This document shows positions 18,939 to 28,574 of a stretch of DNA of 64,000 nt, piece after piece. This stretch comes from Curvibacter lanceolatus ATCC 14669. GTDB lineage: Bacteria; Pseudomonadota; Gammaproteobacteria; Burkholderiales; Burkholderiaceae_C. How positions within the stretch are numbered: position 1 is the first letter of the stretch; the number at the start of each line of letters is the position of its first letter. The stretch spans positions 62,001 through 126,000 of the forward strand of contig NZ_KB906261.1 of NCBI RefSeq assembly GCF_000381265.1, given 5' to 3'. The notes below the pieces were generated by a model. The model had not been told where the DNA came from. It searched no databases and worked only from the letters and a program-made list of their open reading frames with translations. The position numbers and the translations under genes are program-made.

Positions 18939-21077
18939 TCAAAGATCGAAAACCTGCCCCTGGCTGTTGCGCTTTTGCCGCTTGAACGGCGGCAGCCCCG
19001 CCAGCAGGCGCTGGCCAAAGCTGGTGCTGATCAGGCGCCGGTCGTAGCAATACACATGGGCCTCATCGGTTTCGCTGCGGATGGCACGGCCCACCCACTG
19101 GGCCAGGCGGATGCTCACCGCGGGCACCACCAGCTCCATGAAGGGGTCGCGCCCTTTGGAGCGCAACCACTGGGAGCGTGCTGAGCTCACCGGATCCGAG
19201 GGCGGCGCAAAGGGCAGCTTGCAGATGAACACGCTCTCGCACAGCCGCCCCGGCAGATCCAGCCCTTCGCCAAAGGACTGCATGCCGAAGATGATGGAGG
19301 CGTCGCCGCGCTCCACCTTTTCGCGGTGGCGCTGCAACAAGGTCTGGCGCGGCAGGTCGTTTTGCACCAGCACCCGGCTGCGCAGGCTGCCGGTCAGGCT
19401 GTCCACGGCCGTGCGCATCTGGTCGCGTGAGGTGAACAGCACCAGCGCGCCGGCCTGCACCTGGGCCAGGTCGGCCATCAACTCCTTGCACATGGCCTGG
19501 TTGTACTCGCCAGCCCGCTTGGGGTCGGCTGGGGTGTCCACCGCCACAAAATGGCCCTGTCGGGCAAAGTCGAACGGGCTGCTGACCACCCGGGTGCTGA
19601 CGTTGTCCAGCCCGCGCAAGCCGGTTTCGTTGAGGAAGAAGTCAAAACTGCCGCAACTGGTCAGTGTGGCCGAGGTGATCACCACGCCGCGGGCCTTGGC
19701 CCACAGCTTGTGGCGCAAGGCACTGGCGGGCAGGATGGGGCTGGCCGAGGCGGTGATCGACAGGAATTCGCCATACAGCCCAAAGGTGAACCAGCGCGCC
19801 GCGGGCACCTCGGTCTCCAGCAACATCAGCGCAGCCCAGGCCTGCACGGCCTCCAGGCGCGGGGCCAGCACCCCCAGCTGGACGTAATGCGTGGCCAGCT
19901 CGCGCGAGTCTTCGGGGCGCTCCTTCATCTGGGTGCGCAGGGCGGCCGAGATGGCCTGCAGGTGTTTGAGCATGGCGCCCGAAATCGTCAGCACCTCGCT
20001 GACCGGGTTGCTCAGCACGCCGGGCAAGGGCCCGATGGGCAGCAATTCCACCGGCTCGTCGCTCAGGCCCTTGGGGCGGTACAGGGCCAGGGCCTGCTGA
20101 GCCACCTCATTGAGGTGGGCTTTGAGCGCACTGCCCTGCCCTGTCAGTTCGGCCGCCGCATCGAGGTCGAGCATCTCGGCCGTCTTGCGGGCGCGCAGCG
20201 CCAGTTGTTCGACCCAGCGCAGCCGGGTCAGGTCGGTGCTTTCCTGGAAATGGTTCAAGGCCACGGCGGGCAGGTGGTGGCCTTCGTCCAGCACCAGCAG
20301 GCAGTCCGACAGGTCGGGCAGCGTGTTGCCGTTCAGCGTGGCCAGCAGCAGGTCGTGGTTGGCCACGATCACCTGCGAGGCGGCCAGGGCCTTGCGCTGG
20401 TCGAAGTAGACGCAGTCCTGGTAGTCGGGGCAATGCTTGGCGGTGCAGCTGCTGGCCTCGGCGGCCACCGGGCTCCACATTTCGGGGCTGGGCGGCACGG
20501 CCAGGGTGTCGCGGTCGCCATCCCAGCGGCGCTCCTTCAACTCGGTGGCCATCTGGCGGTAGAAATGAAGCTGGTACTCGGTCGGCGCCCGCCCGTTGCT
20601 CGACGCGCTCGGGGCTGTGCCCGCCGGCAACTCGTCGGCAAACAGATCCGGCTCACCCTCGCCGTTCACCCAGCGCATCAGCTTGTATTTGCAGACGTAG
20701 CGCCCGCGTCCCTTGGCCAGGGCGTGGGTGAAGGGCTCGGGCATCAGCTGGCTGAGCAGGGGCAGGTCTTTGTGCACCAACTGCTCTTGCAAGGCCACGG
20801 TGGCGGTCGAGATGATGACGCGGGTCTTGCGCGCCAGGGCTGCGGCAATGGCGGGGGCTGCATAGGCAATCGATTTGCCCACGCCGGTACCGGCCTCGAT
20901 CACGGCAAAGGCGCGCTCAGGCTCGTCCTCGCATTTGCCCAGCGTGGGCGTGCTGAAGGTCTGCGCCACCAGCTCGGCCATGTGGCGCTGCCCCTCCCGG
21001 GCCCTGAAGCCAGATGAGGCTGCCACCACATGGTCAAACGCCGCCAGGGCCGTGGCTTGGGTCGTCTCGGCGCTCAC
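18939..21077 (-). CDS. dinG: ATP-dependent DNA helicase DinG
   Basis: 712 residues, matching DinG. Walker A reads EAGTGVGKSIAYAAPA near residue 47, the Walker B box is VLDEGHH, and motif VI is QWVGRAIRSETDE. Four cysteines, one in RYVCKYKL and three in CTAKHCPDYQDC, fit the [4Fe-4S] cluster of the XPD/DinG group. It unwinds 5'-3' and acts on R-loops, forks and quadruplex DNA. It is last in a leftward chain and overlaps the ankyrin gene by four bases (ATGA), so the two are translationally coupled. The gene converges on the GGDEF-EAL gene 30 bases away. Confidence 0.96.
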   Translation of the reverse strand: MSAETTQATALAAFDHVVAASSGFRAREGQRHMAELVAQTFSTPTLGKCEDEPERAFAVIEAGTGVGKSIAYAAPAIAAALARKTRVIISTATVALQEQLVHKDLPLLSQLMPEPFTHALAKGRGRYVCKYKLMRWVNGEGEPDLFADELPAGTAPSASSNGRAPTEYQLHFYRQMATELKERRWDGDRDTLAVPPSPEMWSPVAAEASSCTAKHCPDYQDCVYFDQRKALAASQVIVANHDLLLATLNGNTLPDLSDCLLVLDEGHHLPAVALNHFQESTDLTRLRWVEQLALRARKTAEMLDLDAAAELTGQGSALKAHLNEVAQQALALYRPKGLSDEPVELLPIGPLPGVLSNPVSEVLTISGAMLKHLQAISAALRTQMKERPEDSRELATHYVQLGVLAPRLEAVQAWAALMLLETEVPAARWFTFGLYGEFLSITASASPILPASALRHKLWAKARGVVITSATLTSCGSFDFFLNETGLRGLDNVSTRVVSSPFDFARQGHFVAVDTPADPKRAGEYNQAMCKELMADLAQVQAGALVLFTSRDQMRTAVDSLTGSLRSRVLVQNDLPRQTLLQRHREKVERGDASIIFGMQSFGEGLDLPGRLCESVFICKLPFAPPSDPVSSARSQWLRSKGRDPFMELVVPAVSIRLAQWVGRAIRSETDEAHVYCYDRRLISTSFGQRLLAGLPPFKRQKRNSQGQVFDL

Positions 21078-21757
21078 CAGGTGCCCTTGGGCTGGCGGGC
21101 ACGCAGGGCCGAGGCAATCGCCTCGACATTGGCGGTGCGCCCCACCTGCTGGGCAAAGTCGATGGCGGTGAGGCCCTTCTCATTGCGCAGCGAGGCATCG
21201 GCCCCCTCTTCGATCAGCACCTTGAGCACATCGCTGCGCCCGTACATGGCCGCCATCATCAGCGGCGTGCTGCCATTGGGCGAGGCTGCATCGATGTAGG
21301 CCGAGTTGTCCAGCAGCAGGCGCACCATCTCGACCTGGTTCTGCGTGGTGCCTGAGGCGGCGTAATGCAGCGGCGTCCAGCCGGTCTTGTTGACATCGGC
21401 ATCGTGCTCGATCAGCAGCTTGGCCAGGGCCAGATCGCCGCGGATGGCGCACAGCATGAGGGCACTCTCGCCCTTCTTGTTGCGCACCTCGGCCTGGATG
21501 TTGGGCGCACTCAGCAGCGCCTCGACCGCACGCACCGATTGCAGGTCCACCGCCATCATCAGACCGGGCTGGCCGGCTTCGTCCACCGTGTTGGGGTCGA
21601 AGCCACGCCGTATCAAGGTCTGGAGCGTGCTGGCGTCATTGCGCCGGATGGCGGTGAAAAAGTCTTCGAAAGAGCCCGCATGAGCGCTCTGGCCCAGCAA
21701 GCTCAGCCCGGCGCTGGCCCCCAGGGCGAGCAGGCATTGGCGGCGATGGGGGTTCAT
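21074..21757 (-). CDS. Exported ankyrin-repeat protein
   Basis: 227 residues. The N-terminus MNPHRRQCLLALGASAG...SAHA is a signal peptide with a twin-arginine-like start, so the protein is probably periplasmic. The rest is four to five ankyrin repeats, recognisable by NTVDEAGQPGLMMAVD, NKTGWTPLHYAASG, NGSTPLMMAAMYGRSDVL and NEKGLTAIDFAQQVG. Such repeats bind partner proteins; the partner is unknown. The gene overlaps both tatD upstream and dinG downstream by four bases. Confidence 0.9.
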   Translation of the reverse strand: MNPHRRQCLLALGASAGLSLLGQSAHAGSFEDFFTAIRRNDASTLQTLIRRGFDPNTVDEAGQPGLMMAVDLQSVRAVEALLSAPNIQAEVRNKKGESALMLCAIRGDLALAKLLIEHDADVNKTGWTPLHYAASGTTQNQVEMVRLLLDNSAYIDAASPNGSTPLMMAAMYGRSDVLKVLIEEGADASLRNEKGLTAIDFAQQVGRTANVEAIASALRARQPKGTW

Positions 21758-22569
21758 GCGGCACTCCCGGTGGCTGGACTCATCACGCCCGGGAACAGGC
21801 GCTCGAAGTTGGCACTGGTCTGCGCCCCCACGGCCTCGGCGCTCAGGCCGCGCAGTTGCCCGATCTGGGCGGCCACGTGGGGCACGTACGAGGGGTTGTT
21901 GGTCTTGCCACGGTAAGGCACCGGGGCCAGGTAGGGGCTGTCGGTTTCGATCAGCATGCGGTCCAGCGGCACAAAGCCTGCCACCTCACGCAGGTCGCTG
22001 GCACTCTTGAAGGTCAGGATGCCGGAAAACGAGATGTAAAAGCCCAGATCCAGCGCCGCCCGGGCCACCTGCAGACTTTCGGTGAAGCAATGGAACACGC
22101 CGCCGGCCGCGCCTTCACGCCCGTCTTCGCCCATTTCACGCAACAGGGCCAGGGTGTCGTCCGAGGCGCTGCGGGTGTGGATCACCAGCGGCTTGGCGCA
22201 GGCCTGCGCGGCCCGGATGTGGGTGCGAAAGCGCTCGCGCTGCCACGCCATGTCGGCCACCGTGCGGTCGCCCAGGCGGAAGTAGTCCAGCCCCGTCTCG
22301 CCGATGCCCACCACCCGCGGCAGCGCCGCACGCTGCAGCAGGTCGTCCAGGCTGGGCTCCATCACACCTTCGTTGTCGGGGTGCACGCCCACGGTGCACC
22401 AGAAATTGTCATGCTGCAGGGCGAGCGCATGGACAGATTCAAACTCTTCGAGCGTGGTGCAGATGCACAGCGCGCGGTCAACCTGGGCTTCGGCCATGGC
22501 ACGGCGGATGGCCGGCAACTCGGCCGTCAGCTCGGGAAAGGTCAGGTGGCAGTGGGAATCGACAAACAT
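21754..22569 (-). CDS. tatD: TatD-family metal-dependent deoxyribonuclease
   Basis: 271 residues, a metal-dependent TIM-barrel nuclease. Metal-binding motifs are all present: DSHCHLTF at the start, GETGLDYFRL, VIHTRSASDDT, FHCFTESL and ETDSPYLAPVPYRG. E. coli TatD/YcfH relatives remove damaged 3' ends or D-aminoacyl groups. The ATG at 22569 begins MFVDSHCHL exactly as in the family; an upstream ATG would add 19 residues. It lies 101 bases after pilZ in the replication/cell-wall operon, the YcfH position seen in many proteobacteria. Confidence 0.94.
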   Translation of the reverse strand: MFVDSHCHLTFPELTAELPAIRRAMAEAQVDRALCICTTLEEFESVHALALQHDNFWCTVGVHPDNEGVMEPSLDDLLQRAALPRVVGIGETGLDYFRLGDRTVADMAWQRERFRTHIRAAQACAKPLVIHTRSASDDTLALLREMGEDGREGAAGGVFHCFTESLQVARAALDLGFYISFSGILTFKSASDLREVAGFVPLDRMLIETDSPYLAPVPYRGKTNNPSYVPHVAAQIGQLRGLSAEAVGAQTSANFERLFPGVMSPATGSAA

Positions 22570-22670
22570 GGAATACTCAACGGAAAGCTCAACGGCAAGG
22601 CCCGCAACAGGGCGGGCATCATTCAAACAGGGGCTGGTCCGACCCGCACCACACGGGGGGCCGGCAGGCT

Positions 22671-23027
22671 TCAGATGGTCTGGGTTGGGCGCTCGGAGGC
22701 CAGGTGGCTGCCCAGCATTTCCTCGATCTTGATCTTCAGCAGGCGGGACTTCTCATCGCGCGGAAACTGGATGCCCACGCCCTGGGTGCGGTTGCCCGCG
22801 GCGCGTGGCGGCGTGACCCAGGCCACACGGCCGGCAATCGGGTAGCGCTGCGGGTCGTCCGGCAAGGAGAGCAACACGTACACATCGTCGCCCAGTCGGT
22901 AGTCGCGCGCGGTGGGGATGAACATGCCCCCCTCGGCAAACAAGGGAATGTAGGCGGCATACAAGGCCCCCTTTTCCTTGATGGCGAGCTGCACAACACT
23001 GGGGCGCGGGGTACTGGGACTGTTCAT
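22671..23027 (-). CDS. pilZ: PilZ-domain protein (type IV pilus / c-di-GMP family)
   Basis: 118 residues, the size of PilZ of the tmk-holB-pilZ-tatD operon. The fold is recognised by YAAYIPLFAEGGMFIPTARDYRLGDDVYVLLSLPDD (in part: EGGMFIPTARDYRLGDDVYV) and by AGRVAWVTPP near residue 70. Like the founding PilZ it lacks a convincing RxxxR c-di-GMP motif, so it probably acts by protein contact with the pilus ATPase machinery. It overlaps holB by four bases. The pilus link is family knowledge; no pilus genes are in the window. Confidence 0.9.
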   Translation of the reverse strand: MNSPSTPRPSVVQLAIKEKGALYAAYIPLFAEGGMFIPTARDYRLGDDVYVLLSLPDDPQRYPIAGRVAWVTPPRAAGNRTQGVGIQFPRDEKSRLLKIKIEEMLGSHLASERPTQTI

Positions 23028-24052
23028 GGCGTGGACTCTGTGGCCGAGTTTAGGGCGATTTGCGCCTCGCTCACAAGCGCTTCCAACATCAAACCGGGGT
23101 TATAGGGGTGATCTGCCGTGCGCGCCGCCTCGCTCAGGCTGCGGGCCCAGCGCAGCAGCACCTTGTGGGCCGGAGGCCGGGGCAGCTCGTTGGCCGCGAA
23201 ATAGCGCGGCGCCGCCCCGGAGGCCATGGCCAGCAGGTCGTGGCAGATCTTCTGCAGGCTCTGGATGTTGCGCGCGGCAGGCCAGTTGGCCAGCACGCCA
23301 GGGTCGCCCCGCAGCAGCGCGCGGGGCAACTGGGCCCAGGATTCAGGTGTCAGGCCTTCGGCGGCCAGCATCAAAGCGTCTTCCGGCCGGCCGCCGGCGG
23401 CACGCAGCAGCACTGAGGCGGCAGCGCCCGGCAGGCCTTGACCCGCCAGCCAGTGGCCAGCCTCGTCAGCGCCCGGCCAGACCAGCGAGTGCGTCAGGCA
23501 GCGACTGCGGATGGTGGGCAGCAATTGGTGCGCGGCCTCGCTGGCCAGCACGAAGCGCACATCGCCCGGGGGTTCCTCCAGGGTCTTGAGCAGTGCATTG
23601 GCCGTGATGTGGTTCATGTCCTCGGCCGGGTACACCAGCACGGCCTTGCCGCGGCCACGCGACGAGGTGCGCTGGGCGAACTGCACGGCCTCGCGCATGG
23701 CCTCGACACGGATTTCACGGCTGGCCTTGCGTTTTTTATCGTCGATCTCGGACTGCGCCTTCTCCGACAGGGGCCAGCCCAAGGCCAGCAGGGCCGTCTC
23801 GGGCATCAACACCATCAGGTCGGGGTGGGTTCGCACGCGCACGGCATGGCAACTGGCGCACTGGCCACAGGCGCCGTGGGGCGTGGGGGCGTCGCACAGC
23901 CAGGCCTCGACCAAAGCCAGGCCCAGCGGGTACTGGCCCAGGCCCGAGGGGCCTTGCAGCAGCCAGGCGTGGCCGCGCTGGCTCAGCAGGTTGTCGAGCT
24001 GCCGCTGCAACCAGGGCGCCAGGGGCAGACGGGTGTCGCGCTCATCGCTCAT
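23024..24052 (-). CDS. holB: DNA polymerase III subunit delta' (clamp loader)
   Basis: 342 residues, delta' of the clamp loader. The AAA+ N-domain has a degenerate P-loop ([11 protein letters not shown]), expected because delta' does not hydrolyse ATP, and a zinc module CGQCASC with a further Cys-His nearby. [11 protein letters not shown] and IRSRC (the SRC motif) are diagnostic. The ATG at 24052 gives [16 protein letters not shown] and overlaps tmk by four bases; a longer opening reaching 24127 lies inside tmk in another frame. Co-translation with tmk and pilZ is likely. Confidence 0.95.
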   Translation of the reverse strand: MSDERDTRLPLAPWLQRQLDNLLSQRGHAWLLQGPSGLGQYPLGLALVEAWLCDAPTPHGACGQCASCHAVRVRTHPDLMVLMPETALLALGWPLSEKAQSEIDDKKRKASREIRVEAMREAVQFAQRTSSRGRGKAVLVYPAEDMNHITANALLKTLEEPPGDVRFVLASEAAHQLLPTIRSRCLTHSLVWPGADEAGHWLAGQGLPGAAASVLLRAAGGRPEDALMLAAEGLTPESWAQLPRALLRGDPGVLANWPAARNIQSLQKICHDLLAMASGAAPRYFAANELPRPPAHKVLLRWARSLSEAARTADHPYNPGLMLEALVSEAQIALNSATESTP

Positions 24053-24723
24053 TGCGGGCCTCCGTGGGCGGCCACCATGATGGCCAGCCAGCCCTTGCGC
24101 ACCAGCACCCGGGTGATCTGCTGCCACACCTGGTGCCGGCTTTGGGCGGCATCGATGCGTTCAAAGCGGCTGGGCGCAGCGGCTGCCCGGGCCGCATAGC
24201 CGGCCGCCACCTGGCCAAAGAAGGCCACGGGCTGCGATTCGAACCGGTCGGGCACGCGGGCATCGGCCAGGCGTTCGGCAGCCACTGCCGGGTCCAGATC
24301 GAACCAGATCGTGAGGTCGGGCTGCCGCAGGCTGCCGCCGGGCCGGCCTTGCACCATGCGCTCGAGCTGGGCCAAGGTGTCCAGGTCAAAGCCCCGGCCG
24401 CCGCCCTGGTAGGCAAAGGTGGCGTCGGTGAAACGGTCGCACACCACCACCTCGCCACGGGCCAGGGCCGGCTCGATCACCTGCTGCAGGTGGTCGCGGC
24501 GGGCGGCAAAGATCAGCAAGGCCTCGGTCAGGGGGTCCATGGCGTCGTTCAGCACCAGGGCGCGCAGCTTTTCGGCCAGCGGCGTGCCACCGGGCTCGCG
24601 GGTCTGGCACACCACCCGCCCCTGGGCGCGAAAGGCCGCCACCACGCCCTCGATGTGCGTGGTCTTGCCGGCACCGTCGATGCCTTCGAAGCTGATGAAC
24701 AAGCCGGGGGTGGTTGGGGTCAT
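24049..24723 (-). CDS. tmk: Thymidylate kinase
   Basis: 224 residues. It phosphorylates dTMP to dTDP in the cytoplasm. The P-loop reads [11 protein letters not shown] (residues 12-22), the DRX motif [17 protein letters not shown] follows, and [13 protein letters not shown] binds the nucleotide. Stops and starts overlap with mltG upstream and holB downstream (ATGA each), giving a tightly coupled unit. Confidence 0.97.
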   Translation of the reverse strand: MTPTTPGLFISFEGIDGAGKTTHIEGVVAAFRAQGRVVCQTREPGGTPLAEKLRALVLNDAMDPLTEALLIFAARRDHLQQVIEPALARGEVVVCDRFTDATFAYQGGGRGFDLDTLAQLERMVQGRPGGSLRQPDLTIWFDLDPAVAAERLADARVPDRFESQPVAFFGQVAAGYAARAAAAPSRFERIDAAQSRHQVWQQITRVLVRKGWLAIMVAAHGGPQ

Positions 24724-25703
24724 GGGCGACGCTGAAATTGATTGACGGCCCGATTGTGCTCGTCAAGGGTGGCGCTGAAATGGCTGCTGCCGTCACCACG
24801 TGCGACAAAGTACAGCGAACGGCTCTCGGCAGGGTGCACGGCGGCCAGCAAGGCCCCCCGGCCGGGCATGGCGATGGGGGTGGGTGGCAGGCCGGCGCGG
24901 GTGTAGGTGTTCCAGGGCGTGTCGGTGAGCAGATCGCGCTTGCGCAGATTGCCGTCAAAACGTTCGCCCATCCCGTAAATGACGGTCGGGTCGGTCTGCA
25001 ACAGCATGCCCGCGCGCAGCCGGTTCACGAACACGCTGGCAATCAGGGGGCGGTCGCTGCCACGCCCGGTTTCCTTTTCGACGATGCTGGCCAGGATCAG
25101 GGCCTCATCGGGCGATTTCAGCGGCAGGTTGGGGTCGCGCGCCTGCCAGGCCGCCTCGAGCTTTTTGTCCATGGCACGCAGCGCGCGTTGCAGCACGGCC
25201 AGGTCGCTGCTGCCCTTGGAGTAGGTGTAGGTGTCGGGGTAAAAACGGCCCTCGGGCAAGGTGCCGGGGCGCCCCAGGCGGTTCATGATGGCAGCGTCGT
25301 CGAGCTCGGTGCTGTCGCCCTTGAGCTGATCGGCCCGCGCCAGGGCCTGACGCACCTGTCGCCAGTTCCAGCCCTCGACCAGGGTGACGGCACGCAGGGC
25401 CTCCTCGCCGCGCACCAGCTTGCTGAGCAGCCGCCTGGGCGTGATGGTGGCATCCAGCTCATAGCTGCCCGCCTTGATGCCCCGGGCCTGGCCTGAGAAG
25501 CGGAACCAGGCATACAGGAACAGCGGGTTCACCTCCACCCCGGCATCCTGCACGTCCTGCGCCAGGGCGCGCGGCGAGGTGCCGGGTTCGATCGACAGGT
25601 CGATCGTGGGAGCGGCCAGGCGCATGGGCGCATCCAGCCACCAGTAAACGGCACCGCCCAGGGCTGCTGCCACCAATACCAACATCACCAGCAAAGCACG
25701 CAC
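24720..25703 (-). CDS. mltG: Endolytic murein transglycosylase MltG
   Basis: 327 residues. One N-terminal helix (about 3-22) anchors it in the inner membrane with the body in the periplasm. The YceG-like domain shows [21 protein letters not shown], and [14 protein letters not shown] containing the catalytic Glu, then [10 protein letters not shown] and [15 protein letters not shown]. It cleaves nascent glycan strands and is thought to set strand length. The start is GTG at 25703; ATG is codon 7. First gene of the operon, 51 bases from the divergent ygfZ. Confidence 0.96.
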   Translation of the reverse strand: MRALLVMLVLVAAALGGAVYWWLDAPMRLAAPTIDLSIEPGTSPRALAQDVQDAGVEVNPLFLYAWFRFSGQARGIKAGSYELDATITPRRLLSKLVRGEEALRAVTLVEGWNWRQVRQALARADQLKGDSTELDDAAIMNRLGRPGTLPEGRFYPDTYTYSKGSSDLAVLQRALRAMDKKLEAAWQARDPNLPLKSPDEALILASIVEKETGRGSDRPLIASVFVNRLRAGMLLQTDPTVIYGMGERFDGNLRKRDLLTDTPWNTYTRAGLPPTPIAMPGRGALLAAVHPAESRSLYFVARGDGSSHFSATLDEHNRAVNQFQRRP

Positions 25704-25742
25704 AGCCCAAGCCCCATCGCGAACAAGTTTTTGACGGGGGAT

Positions 25743-25748
25743 GATAAT
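25743..25748 (+). promoter_or_regulatory. Candidate -10 box of ygfZ at leaderless distance
   Basis: GATAAT at 25743-25748 is an excellent -10 box. Transcription starting seven bases further on would begin at 25755, the A of the ygfZ ATG. No ribosome site stands between the box and the ATG. The -35 region is weak. Confidence 0.4.
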
Positions 25749-25754
25749 TCACGC

Positions 25755-26708
25755 ATGACACAAGCCTTGAATTCTCCCCAGGCGCTGCTGCACGGTGTGG
25801 CGCCCTTGTCCGCTCTGGGCGTGATTCGCGCCCGTGGCGACGATGCTGCTTCGTTCCTGCATGGTCAATTGACCCAGGACGTGGTGCTCTTGCCTGACGG
25901 CCAGGCCCGCCTGGCGGGCTACTGCTCGGCCAAGGGGCGGCTGCTGGCCAGCTTCGTGCTGCTGCGCCTGAGCGCTGCCGAAGTCTGGCTGGTGTGCCCC
26001 AAGGAGCTACTGGCGGCCACCTTGAAGCGCCTGTCCATGTTCGTGCTGCGCGCCAAGGTCAAGCTCGATGACGCCAGCGCCGAGTTGGCCGTGCGAGGCC
26101 TGGCCGGCGAACCCGCCCTGGCCGCCCTGCCCGCGGACAGCCTGCCCTGGTCAGCCGCCCCCCATGCGGCGGGGTACGCGGTGGCCTTGTACCCGGCAGC
26201 CGGCGTTGCGCGGGCGCTGTGGATCGGCCCCGCATCAGACGCTGCCTGGCCTGGCCCGGCCCTGTCCGAGTCGCTGTGGGCCTGGTCGGAGGTGCTGGCG
26301 GCCGTGCCCACCCCCGGCGCGACGCAGTCCGACAGCTTTGTGCCCCAGATGCTGAACCATGAGTCGGTGGGCGGCGTGAGCTTCAAGAAAGGCTGCTACC
26401 CCGGCCAGGAAGTGGTGGCTCGCAGCCAGTTCCGAGGCACCCTGAAGCGCCGCACCTGCCTGGCCCATGCAGAGGGGCTGGAGCAGCCCCCCAGCCCTGG
26501 GCAGGAGGTGTTCCTGGCCGGCGACGCGGCCGACCAACCCAGCGGCGTGGTGGTCCAGGCCGCCGTGTCGCCCACCGGCGGGGTCGATCTGCTGGCCGTG
26601 GTGCAGGTGACGGCCAGTGCGGCCGGTACGGCCTTGCACCTGGGCGCGCCGGATGGCCCGGCACTGATGGTGCAGCCCCTGCCCTACCCGCTTCTCGCCG
26701 ATATCTGA
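25755..26708 (+). CDS. ygfZ: Folate-binding protein YgfZ (Fe-S cluster repair / T-protein-like)
   Basis: 317 residues of the GcvT-like YgfZ family, which uses tetrahydrofolate to support Fe-S enzymes such as MiaB. The signature KGCYPGQEVVAR with its conserved Cys is complete, and LHGQLTQDV near the N-terminus and HESVGGVSFKKG are typical. ATG at 25755 is chosen by family alignment; the upstream in-frame ATG would lie within the promoter. It diverges from mltG and converges on the thioesterase fusion gene. The gene may be translated from a leaderless message. Confidence 0.95.
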   Translation: MTQALNSPQALLHGVAPLSALGVIRARGDDAASFLHGQLTQDVVLLPDGQARLAGYCSAKGRLLASFVLLRLSAAEVWLVCPKELLAATLKRLSMFVLRAKVKLDDASAELAVRGLAGEPALAALPADSLPWSAAPHAAGYAVALYPAAGVARALWIGPASDAAWPGPALSESLWAWSEVLAAVPTPGATQSDSFVPQMLNHESVGGVSFKKGCYPGQEVVARSQFRGTLKRRTCLAHAEGLEQPPSPGQEVFLAGDAADQPSGVVVQAAVSPTGGVDLLAVVQVTASAAGTALHLGAPDGPALMVQPLPYPLLADI

Positions 26709-26715
26709 GCGAAGG

Positions 26716-27588
26716 TCAGAGCACCCGCACCATTTCGATGTGCGGGATATCGACCTCGTAGAACACGTCGCCACGCGGCTGGAAGCCCAGCCTTTCGTAG
26801 AACCCGCGGGCGCTCGTCTGGGCATGCAGCAGCACCTCGCGGTCGCCGCGCTGGCGGGCGGCCTCCATCAGGGTGCGCAGCACATCGGCCCCCAGGCCGG
26901 TGCCCCGCATGGGCCGCAGCACCGCCATGCGGCCGATGCGCGCCACCCCAGGGGCATGCACCAGCAGGCGGCCTGTGGCCAGGGCCTGGTCCAGGCGGTT
27001 GTAGACCACGGCATGCACGGCCGTGGCATCGGCCTCGTCCCATTCCTCATCGAGGGGAATGGCCTGCTCCTGCACGAACACCTCGGTGCGCACCCGGGCC
27101 GCATCGGTGCCCAGCGTGCTCCAGTCGCCGCTGCGCACACTCACCACGGGCTGGCCCGCGGCGTGCTCCAGCAGCAGGCTGCGCAGCGCGTCGGGCACGC
27201 GGCGCGAGGTCTGGGTGGCCGGGTCGGCGAACACGTACAACAGCTCGCCCGACACCAGCAACTGCTCGCCCCGGAAAATGGCGCCCACCAGTTCGATCGA
27301 TGAGTTGCCGATGCGCCGGCAGCTCAGGCCCACATCGAGCACATCGTCGTAGTGGGCCGAAGCGTGGTATTCGAGCGCCAGGCGCTTCACGTACAGCTCG
27401 CCGCCCAGCAGTTCCATCGAGGCCTCGTAGGGCAAGGCCAGCTCACGCCAGTAGTCGCCCATGGCGGTGTCGAGGTACATCGCGTAGTGGCCGTTGAAGA
27501 CGATCTTCTGCATGTCCACCTCCACCCAGCGCACGCGCAGGCGGTGGAAGAATCGGAAATCGGTGCGTTTCGGTGCAGGGGCGCTCAT
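26716..27588 (-). CDS. Fused acyl-CoA thioesterase (YbgC/FadM hotdog) and GNAT acetyltransferase
   Basis: 290 residues in two domains. Residues 1-140 are a 4HBT hotdog thioesterase: VRWVEVDMQKIVFNGHYAMYLDTAMGDYW (in part VRWVEVDMQKIVFN) with the catalytic Asp, and YDDVLDVGLSCRRIG. Residues 150-290 are a GNAT domain: VRTEVFVQEQAIPLDEEWDE, IGRMAVLRPMRGTGLGADVL with the acetyl-CoA loop, and FYERLGFQPRGDVFYEVDIPH. The stop of the upstream esterase gene overlaps this start by four bases, so both acyl-handling proteins are made together. The hotdog part probably hydrolyses acyl-CoA; what the GNAT part acylates is unknown. Similar fusions are known in Burkholderiales. Confidence 0.92.
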   Translation of the reverse strand: MSAPAPKRTDFRFFHRLRVRWVEVDMQKIVFNGHYAMYLDTAMGDYWRELALPYEASMELLGGELYVKRLALEYHASAHYDDVLDVGLSCRRIGNSSIELVGAIFRGEQLLVSGELLYVFADPATQTSRRVPDALRSLLLEHAAGQPVVSVRSGDWSTLGTDAARVRTEVFVQEQAIPLDEEWDEADATAVHAVVYNRLDQALATGRLLVHAPGVARIGRMAVLRPMRGTGLGADVLRTLMEAARQRGDREVLLHAQTSARGFYERLGFQPRGDVFYEVDIPHIEMVRVL

Positions 27589-28574
27589 GGTGACTCCGTG
27601 GAAGGGTGCAGGGCGGCGCGCATCGCATCAGCCGCCTGCTGGTGGGCTTGCAGGGCTTCGGGAATGGCCCGGCCCATCTTGATGAACTCGTGGGTCACGC
27701 CGCGGTAGATCTCCAGGTCCACGGCATGACCGGCCAGGCGCAGCTTGTCGGCGTAGGCAATGCCCTCATCCACCAGCGGGTCGAATTCGGCCAGGCCCAG
27801 CCAGGCCGGGGCCAGGTGTTCGGTGTCGGGGGCCAGCAAGGGGGCAAAACGCCAGTCTTCACGCTCCTGGCGCGACGGCACGTACTGGTCGAAGAACCAC
27901 TGGATGTGGGACGCCTCCAGCACCAGACCGTGGGCAAAACGCTGGTGCGACACCGTGTCCTGGTGGGCGGTGGTGCCGGGGTAGAACAACAACTGCAGGG
28001 CCAGCGGGAGCCCCTCCAGCGCAGCCTGCACCGCCAGGGCGGCGGCCAGGGTGCCGCCGGCACTGTCGCCGCCCACGCCGAGCCGGGCCGTGTCCAGCCC
28101 CAAGCCGGCGCCGTGGCCATGCAGCCAGCGCAAGGCGTCCCAGCCATCGTTGAAGGCGGTCGGGAAGCGGTGCTCGGGGGCCAGGCGGTAGTCGAGCGAC
28201 ACCACCGCACAAGCCGAACGCTGGGCCAGGCTGCGGCACAGGATGTCGTGGGTGGCGATGCTGCCAATCATGAAGCCGCCACCGTGCAGGTACAGCAGCA
28301 CGGGCTGGCCTGGTTCCAGACTGGGCCGGTAAAGCCGGGCTGGCAAGGCAACGCCGTCGCGGGCCGGGATCGTCAGCTCACGCACCTCGGGCAGCTCGGG
28401 GCGGGCGATTTCAAGCACGTCGGCCCCTGCCGCGTAGGCGGCGCGGGCCTGCCTGGGGGACAGCGTGTGCAAGGCGGGGCGCTTGGCTTTGACCATGCGG
28501 TCGATCACGCTTTGCATGGCGGGGGTGAGTCGGTAGGCACTGACAGAAATGCTGGCGGAAGGGCTGGTAGACAT
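27585..28574 (-). CDS. Alpha/beta hydrolase, hormone-sensitive-lipase family esterase
   Basis: 329 residues. The HSL signature is complete: LYLHGGGFMIGS (oxyanion hole), VGGDSAGGTLAAALA (nucleophile Ser), DPLVDEG (Asp) and GVTHEFIKMG (His). No signal peptide, so it is a cytoplasmic esterase for short acyl chains. ATG at 28574 is chosen as it opens a typical short N-terminal cap; ATG 28616 would add 14 residues. It overlaps the thioesterase-acetyltransferase gene, suggesting shared use in acyl turnover. Confidence 0.93.
   Translation of the reverse strand: MSTSPSASISVSAYRLTPAMQSVIDRMVKAKRPALHTLSPRQARAAYAAGADVLEIARPELPEVRELTIPARDGVALPARLYRPSLEPGQPVLLYLHGGGFMIGSIATHDILCRSLAQRSACAVVSLDYRLAPEHRFPTAFNDGWDALRWLHGHGAGLGLDTARLGVGGDSAGGTLAAALAVQAALEGLPLALQLLFYPGTTAHQDTVSHQRFAHGLVLEASHIQWFFDQYVPSRQEREDWRFAPLLAPDTEHLAPAWLGLAEFDPLVDEGIAYADKLRLAGHAVDLEIYRGVTHEFIKMGRAIPEALQAHQQAADAMRAALHPSTESP

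Noticed and set aside
23024-24052. Degenerate P-loop of HolB as a defect
   Set aside because: Delta' subunits normally lack ATPase activity, so the loss is expected.
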